This document shows, in pieces, positions 7,515 through 11,294 of a DNA stretch of 11,294 bases. This DNA comes from Candidatus Thorarchaeota archaeon SMTZ1-83. GTDB taxonomy: Archaea; Asgardarchaeota; Thorarchaeia; Thorarchaeales; Thorarchaeaceae. The stretch is from NCBI GenBank assembly GCA_001563325.1, contig LRSK01000182.1, positions 1 to 11,294 of the forward strand, in the 5' to 3' direction. The notes under the pieces are model-generated. The model worked only from the letters and a program-made list of their open reading frames with translations, had not been told where the DNA came from and did no database searches. The number at the start of each line of letters is the position of its first letter. The stretch's first letter is position 1. The translations under genes and the position numbers were made by a program.

Positions 7515-8312
7515 ATGTCTGAGAGAAAGAAGAAGACAAGTGCGAAACCTAGATTGGGAGTCTATGGTTTCACAGGCTGTGCAGGTGACCAGCTCCTGAT
7601 ACTTCACACTGAAGATCAGATTCTCAATCTTTTCGAGGCAGCTGATATCAGGTCCTTTGTGATGGCTTCCTCAAACCCGGTCGAAGAGAATCTGGATGTG
7701 GCCTTCGTAGAAGGCAGCATTAGCACTGAGGAAGAAGAAGAGCACATAAAGGAAATCAGGCAACGAGCGCAGATCGTCGTCGCCTTAGGAAACTGCGCCG
7801 TTTCTGGTGGGCCGCAAGCAATGTTTGCGCGTGACGGGAGCTTCGCTAAGCGCCTGAAAGATGTCTATGGTGATGTGGAGTTCATCACAGACCCCGTTGA
7901 GGCCACACCAATCGACCAAGTAATTACCGTAGACTACTATTTGCCTGGGTGCCCGATCAGCCAACAACAAACCATGGCTCTTATCGCCAGGTTGATACAT
8001 GGTGCCGAACCTGAGGACTTCCTCCACCCAGTCTGCCACGAGTGCAAATTGAACGAGAACAAGTGCCTTCTCTTAGAGAAGAAGTTCTGCTTGGGGGCGG
8101 TGACAGCAGGAGGATGCGGCTCCGCTTGTCCAAATCTTGGTCTACCCTGCGTTGGCTGTTGGGGACCGAACAGGGATGGCAACTTCGAAGAGCAATTCAG
8201 ATTGCTGGAGAGTTTTGGTATCTCTTTCGAGGACGTGATGCAAAGAGTTCGCAACTACGGAGGCCACAAGATTCTGGATTATATCGGCGAAATCAAGAGC
8301 ACAAACGGGTGA
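7515..8312 (+). CDS. hydD: [NiFe]-hydrogenase (sulfhydrogenase) delta (small) subunit
   Basis: This 265-residue small subunit carries the Fe-S relay next to the NiFe site. The proximal-cluster ligand positions are C22 (TGCAGD), C94 (GNCAVSGG) and C146 (LPGCPIS). The fourth position, normally the second Cys of a CxxC, is D25. The C-terminal part has two more cluster motifs: CHECKLNENKCLLLEKKFC, then GGCGSACPNLGLPCVGCWGP, typical of group 3 delta subunits. There is no twin-arginine signal or membrane helix, so the enzyme is cytosolic. The start ATG lies one base after the hydG stop. The hydA start follows its stop by four bases. The gene is intact. Confidence 0.93.
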   Translation: MSERKKKTSAKPRLGVYGFTGCAGDQLLILHTEDQILNLFEAADIRSFVMASSNPVEENLDVAFVEGSISTEEEEEHIKEIRQRAQIVVALGNCAVSGGPQAMFARDGSFAKRLKDVYGDVEFITDPVEATPIDQVITVDYYLPGCPISQQQTMALIARLIHGAEPEDFLHPVCHECKLNENKCLLLEKKFCLGAVTAGGCGSACPNLGLPCVGCWGPNRDGNFEEQFRLLESFGISFEDVMQRVRNYGGHKILDYIGEIKSTNG

Positions 8313-8316
8313 TAGC

Positions 8317-9609
8317 ATGAAAGAGAGCGAGAGAATAGACATCAAACCGCTTGCAAGGGTTGAAGGCAACGGCGGCATCAAAGTTGAGATATCCGACAAT
8401 AGAATCACGAATGTAGAAGTACAGATCCTCGAAGGTCCGCGGCTTTTCGAAACGTTGGTTATCGGCAAGACTCCTGAGGAGAATCTCAGTCTTGTACCAA
8501 GAATCTGCGCAATCTGCAACCTATCTCACAAGTATGCAAGCCTACGTGCATTAGAGAAGGCACTCGACCTTGAGATTCCGGAGGCTACAGACGCATTCCG
8601 ACACCTCATGCACCATGGTGAGATCATAGAGAGTCATAGCCTTCACATCTACTTTCTAGCCTTGCCTGACTTCTTTGGCTACGACAATGCGGTGGAAATG
8701 GCAAAGGAGCATGGCGACTTGGTGACCGGAGCCCTGCAGATGAAAGCTTTTGGGAACAAGATAATGAAACTGATAGGAGGGCGAATGATACATGGTGAGA
8801 ACCCAATCTTAGGTGGCTTCGGAAGGTTGCCGCAGAGGGAGGTATTGCTCTCTATCCAAAGTGAAGCAAGAGAGCTTCTTGGTTTCGCCATGAACACAGT
8901 TGATACCTTGGAGGGGCTCGAAATCCAAGAGCACATGGAGCGAGATACGCAGTTCTTGTGCTGCAAACCTCCACATGATGGCTATGACTACTACGGAGAT
9001 GAGCTAATCACATCCGATGGGAAGGAGCATCCTGCCAAGGACTACAAGAACGTGATTCAGGAACGAGTTGTTAGCCATAGCTTTGCCAAGCGTAGCACAT
9101 ACAATGGAAGGCCATTCTCAGTGGGAGCGCTAGCGAGGGTCCTTCTGCTGGGAAACCGACTGAAGGGTGAGGCGAGGAAGGCATACGAGAAGCTCTACAA
9201 CGAAAGATGGCATCGGAATCCGTTATACAATAATCATGCTCAAGCAATCGAGCAGGTCTTCTCACTTGAGGGGGTCATTGAAACAGTGAATCAATTGCTT
9301 GATATGGAATCGCCTGAGATTGCAGAGCCAAGACGGAGTAGCGGCATTGGAACCGGGGCGGTGGAAGCACCGAGAGGGACACTAATACACCACTACGAGA
9401 TAAAGAATGGAAGGACTGCATATGCTGACTATGTAACTCCCACCGCGATGTTTCTGGATGACATAGAGGCGTTCATCCGTGAGAGCGGAGAAAACTTGCT
9501 CTCATCCAGGACAACTGACAACATTGAACTGCAGTTCGAGATGATTGCACGAGCATACGACCCGTGTATCAGTTGCAGTGCCCACCTCGTGACTGTAGAA
9601 TACAAGTGA
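8317..9609 (+). CDS. hydA: [NiFe]-hydrogenase (sulfhydrogenase) alpha (large) subunit, group 3b-type
   Basis: The 430-residue catalytic subunit holds the NiFe(CN)2CO site that splits or forms H2. The N-terminal RVEGNGGI precedes the L1 motif RICAICNLSH (C64, C67, H71). The C-terminal L2 motif is DPCISCSAH (C417, C420, H423), so all four nickel-binding cysteines are present. A short tail of seven residues (LVTVEYK) follows H423 and would be removed by the maturation endopeptidase. Other family features are GGRMIHGENPILGGFGRLP and the late APRGTLIHHYEI. It is the last gene of hydBGDA and is convergent with the hydrolase gene (67-base gap). No hyp or endopeptidase gene is nearby, so maturation must be encoded elsewhere. 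Group 3b is inferred from the gene order and the HydG partner. Confidence 0.94.
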   Translation: MKESERIDIKPLARVEGNGGIKVEISDNRITNVEVQILEGPRLFETLVIGKTPEENLSLVPRICAICNLSHKYASLRALEKALDLEIPEATDAFRHLMHHGEIIESHSLHIYFLALPDFFGYDNAVEMAKEHGDLVTGALQMKAFGNKIMKLIGGRMIHGENPILGGFGRLPQREVLLSIQSEARELLGFAMNTVDTLEGLEIQEHMERDTQFLCCKPPHDGYDYYGDELITSDGKEHPAKDYKNVIQERVVSHSFAKRSTYNGRPFSVGALARVLLLGNRLKGEARKAYEKLYNERWHRNPLYNNHAQAIEQVFSLEGVIETVNQLLDMESPEIAEPRRSSGIGTGAVEAPRGTLIHHYEIKNGRTAYADYVTPTAMFLDDIEAFIRESGENLLSSRTTDNIELQFEMIARAYDPCISCSAHLVTVEYK

Positions 9610-9676
9610 GCTGTTCAGGTGTCAGCCCTATCTGGTCTAAGGAGGAAGACTATGCCCATAGAGAGGGCTATGCCCA

Positions 9677-10444
9677 CTACTTGACAACCCTCTTGTCAAG
9701 CCAAGCGAACATGTCTGCCAGGAGTTCTTCGCCGCCCGGCTCTTCGAACGGCTCATGGTAGAGACCCGGGTACATCTTGAACGTTTTGTCCTCAGATGCA
9801 ATGTTGTCAAAGAACTCCTTGTTCTTCTCAGGTATCAGGATAAGGTCTTCCTCACTCTGCTGTACAATGACAGGTATTCTGATCTTGTAGGCGGAGTTGA
9901 AACCCTCTGCACGGGCCTTCATACCTTCAGCGCCGAACCTTGGAGTACACTCATGGATGCGAAGTGGGTCTTCCCTGTTTCTCCTCACAACTTCAGGATT
10001 CCTAGAGATTTTGTCGAGATTCAAGCCCATATTGAACTTGTTCTTAACGTTCACTCTAGATAATAGCCTAGCTACTGCACGAGTGCCAGCCCCCATCTCC
10101 AGTTTCTCAGAAACAGCAGGACAAGGCGTAATCATTCCGTTGAGTTGGTCCCCGTATTTCATGCTGTACAGAGCTGCGACCAAACCACCAAATGAATGGC
10201 CAAACATGTATGTCTGAAGCCCCTCGAAACGGTCCTTCATGTGGGCCACGAAATTGTTCACATCCTCAATTATCTCACCAAAACTCTCTACGTGTCCTTT
10301 GATCCCGTCGTAATGTCCGAATCCTCTGAGATCAGGGGCCATAAAGGCATAGCCGCGTTCTGCAAAAGACTCACCTATGAACGAGATAGTACCACTATGT
10401 GCACCCAGTCCATGAATGCCGACTACCAGAGCGGACTGATACAA
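9677..10444 (-). CDS. Alpha/beta hydrolase, monoacylglycerol lipase/lysophospholipase-like
   Basis: This serine hydrolase has the oxyanion-hole HGLGAHSG (11-18), DLRGFGHYDGIKGHV as in monoacylglycerol lipases, and the nucleophile elbow GHSFGG (S84). The acid is probably D200 (SEEDLILIP) and the base H230 (YHEPF). It probably cleaves esters of lipids or small acyl compounds; the substrate is unknown. It has no signal peptide. The only start in this frame is a TTG at 10444-10442, with AAGAGGGAC directly before it. No ATG or GTG exists between it and the upstream stop at 10523-10525. The protein therefore starts almost at the first core strand (ALVVGIHG), some 20-30 residues shorter than usual at its N-terminus. 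This could be real, an unrecognised start, or a frameshift in the first codons. It is convergent with hydA. Confidence 0.85.
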   Translation of the reverse strand: MYQSALVVGIHGLGAHSGTISFIGESFAERGYAFMAPDLRGFGHYDGIKGHVESFGEIIEDVNNFVAHMKDRFEGLQTYMFGHSFGGLVAALYSMKYGDQLNGMITPCPAVSEKLEMGAGTRAVARLLSRVNVKNKFNMGLNLDKISRNPEVVRRNREDPLRIHECTPRFGAEGMKARAEGFNSAYKIRIPVIVQQSEEDLILIPEKNKEFFDNIASEDKTFKMYPGLYHEPFEEPGGEELLADMFAWLDKRVVK

Positions 10445-10520
10445 GTCCCTCTTTACGTTACCGATTCCCCACTCGGCGGCCGGATTGCTCCGAAGGCTGC
10501 TGCATTTGATAACACATGCA

Positions 10521-10530
10521 GCTTATATGT
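10521..10530. promoter_or_regulatory. TATA-like element between divergent genes
   Basis: GCTTATATGT reads as a TATA-like box on either strand (CTTATATG plus, CATATAAG minus). It lies between the hydrolase gene and the small transferase gene. On the plus strand a transcript would start near 10552, about 38 bases before the ATG at 10590. On the minus strand it would start near 10500, about 56 bases before the TTG at 10444. A single shared, bidirectional box is possible. Confidence 0.35.
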
Positions 10531-10589
10531 TGGGAGCAATCTCACCTCGATTCGACGGATTTGGAACAAGGTGATAACGATTGGATAGC

Positions 10590-10964
10590 ATGAAGATCTA
10601 TGTGGCAGGCCCCTACACCGCGCCAACAATGGAGGAGATGGAAGAGAACGTCCAGAGGGCGATTGATGCCGGGATTGAGTTGTGGAGGAAGGGGCATTTC
10701 CCTCTGATTCCGCATCTACTACACTGGGTTGACCTTCGTGCTGAAGAACTTGGTGTGCCAATGGGATGGAGCGACTACATGCTCTGGGATGCACCGTGGC
10801 TAGATCACTGTGACGCTCTTCTCCTTGTCGCCGAGTCGAAAGGGGCTCTGATAGAACTCGAACATGCGTCCAGGAAGGGGATGACCATTTTCAGGTCAAT
10901 GGACGAGGTGCCTGCAGTCAAGAGAGCATCAACTTGGGCTGACGTTCATCTAGCAGATCATTAG
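10590..10964 (+). CDS. Nucleoside 2-deoxyribosyltransferase-like / DUF4406 protein
   Basis: The 124-residue protein opens with the family signature MKIYVAGPYTAPT. It continues with a helix (NVQRAIDAGIELWRKGHFPLIPHLLHW), then DYMLWDAPWLDHCDALLLV, and KGALIELEHA, which holds the likely catalytic or binding Glu (E89). This is the Rossmann-like fold of nucleoside 2-deoxyribosyltransferases and DUF4406 proteins, which act on nucleosides or nucleotides; the substrate here is unknown. A role in nucleotide salvage or clean-up is an inference. I chose the ATG at 10590 because the first strand begins there. A TTG at 10581 would add three residues and is better placed from AAGGTG (10568-10573, 7 bases), so it may be the true start. 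The gene is intact. Confidence 0.8.
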   Translation: MKIYVAGPYTAPTMEEMEENVQRAIDAGIELWRKGHFPLIPHLLHWVDLRAEELGVPMGWSDYMLWDAPWLDHCDALLLVAESKGALIELEHASRKGMTIFRSMDEVPAVKRASTWADVHLADH

Positions 10965-10990
10965 GTATACTGTTCCGCGGAAGTCAGAAC

Positions 10991-11294
10991 TCACCCGAAG
11001 GGGTCGGTCCTGTCGCCAAGCCCCCCTCTTCCCGACAATCGGAGTGGGACAACCACGCTTCTGTCAAGTCGCATGGGTATGTCAAGGGTGACCTTCAGAC
11101 GATGAGTATAGTCGATTAGTTCGGTCTTGAAAGAGCTCTTCCAACTAGGTTCAGTTTGAATAGTCATCTCCATCCAAGAGTCCCGTCTAAGATGATCATC
11201 TTCGATGTAGGATGTGGCTAGGACATTCTCGGCGTCGCGTGCGTGTCCTTTTGGTGCGACATGCTCATAGCCGATAATCTCAGCGCGCACCCCT
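10991..11294 (-). CDS. Arrestin-like protein, C-terminal part (start outside window)
   Basis: The frame is open through the right edge, so only about the last 100 residues are seen. The GTG at 11290 is an internal valine, not a start, because the codon before it is Gly and G-VRAEI matches RGVRAEI of the first arrestin-like protein. The two align without gaps over about 86 residues; I count about 35 identities by hand, including VRAEI, the shared Trp residues and LKVTLDIP. This is the C-domain of the arrestin-like fold. The tail differs (GRGGLGDRTDPFG). It is convergent with the transferase gene, 26 bases away. The N-domain and true length cannot be judged here. Confidence 0.75.
   Translation of the reverse strand, partial: GVRAEIIGYEHVAPKGHARDAENVLATSYIEDDHLRRDSWMEMTIQTEPSWKSSFKTELIDYTHRLKVTLDIPMRLDRSVVVPLRLSGRGGLGDRTDPFG

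Noticed and set aside
9650..9676. Direct repeat CTATGCCCA, two copies 18 bases apart, after hydA
   Set aside because: Only two short copies, with no further units; too little to call an operator, attachment site or array.
10453..10794. Minus-strand open frame of 113 codons opposite the transferase gene
   Set aside because: It is rich in Arg, Ser and Pro as expected of an antisense shadow, and it covers a gene with a clear family signature. It does not supply the missing hydrolase N-terminus either.

Overview
The window looks archaeal, and most plausibly Asgard (Thorarchaeota-like). It has moderate GC, TATA-like boxes about 25 bases ahead of likely transcript starts, GTG and TTG starts alongside ATG, a HydBGDA-type [NiFe]-hydrogenase as in Thermococcales and several Asgard lineages, an N-glycosylation-rich secreted protein with a single C-terminal anchor, and two arrestin-fold proteins. 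The lineage is an inference from gene content; no rRNA or tRNA gene was found to fix it.

Layout: (1) 1-838, plus strand, the end of a coiled-coil protein with two C-terminal membrane helices, its start lying outside the window. (2) 957-1445, minus, a small polytopic membrane protein. (3) 1638-2519, minus, a DUF4438 family protein. (4) 2713-4389, minus, a cell-surface protein with signal peptide, DOMON/CBM9-like region, FN3-like domain and C-terminal anchor. (5) 4390-4687, a divergent promoter region. (6) 4688-5515, plus, an arrestin-like protein. (7) 5677-9609, plus, the tight operon hydB-hydG-hydD-hydA for a cytosolic group 3b-type [NiFe]-hydrogenase; hydB is split by a one-base frameshift in a run of four C. 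(8) 9677-10444, minus, a monoacylglycerol-lipase-like alpha/beta hydrolase, convergent with hydA. (9) 10590-10964, plus, a small nucleoside 2-deoxyribosyltransferase/DUF4406-like protein, divergent from the hydrolase. (10) 10991-11294, minus, the C-terminal part of a second arrestin-like protein, clearly a paralogue of (6).

The hydrogenase operon is the one clear functional unit. HydA and HydD form the H2-activating [NiFe] dimer with its Fe-S relay, HydB supplies further [4Fe-4S] clusters, and HydG carries the FAD/NAD(P) site, so the complex should couple H2 to NAD(P)H and possibly reduce sulfur. No maturation genes (hypA-F, endopeptidase) are in the window. The arrestin-like pair flanking the operon has no visible mechanistic link to it.

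I found no CRISPR array, insertion sequence, tRNA, rRNA or clear mobile element. The points most worth a second look are the hydB frameshift, the aspartate replacing a cysteine in the HydD proximal-cluster motif, the paired arrestin-like genes, and several start-site corrections.
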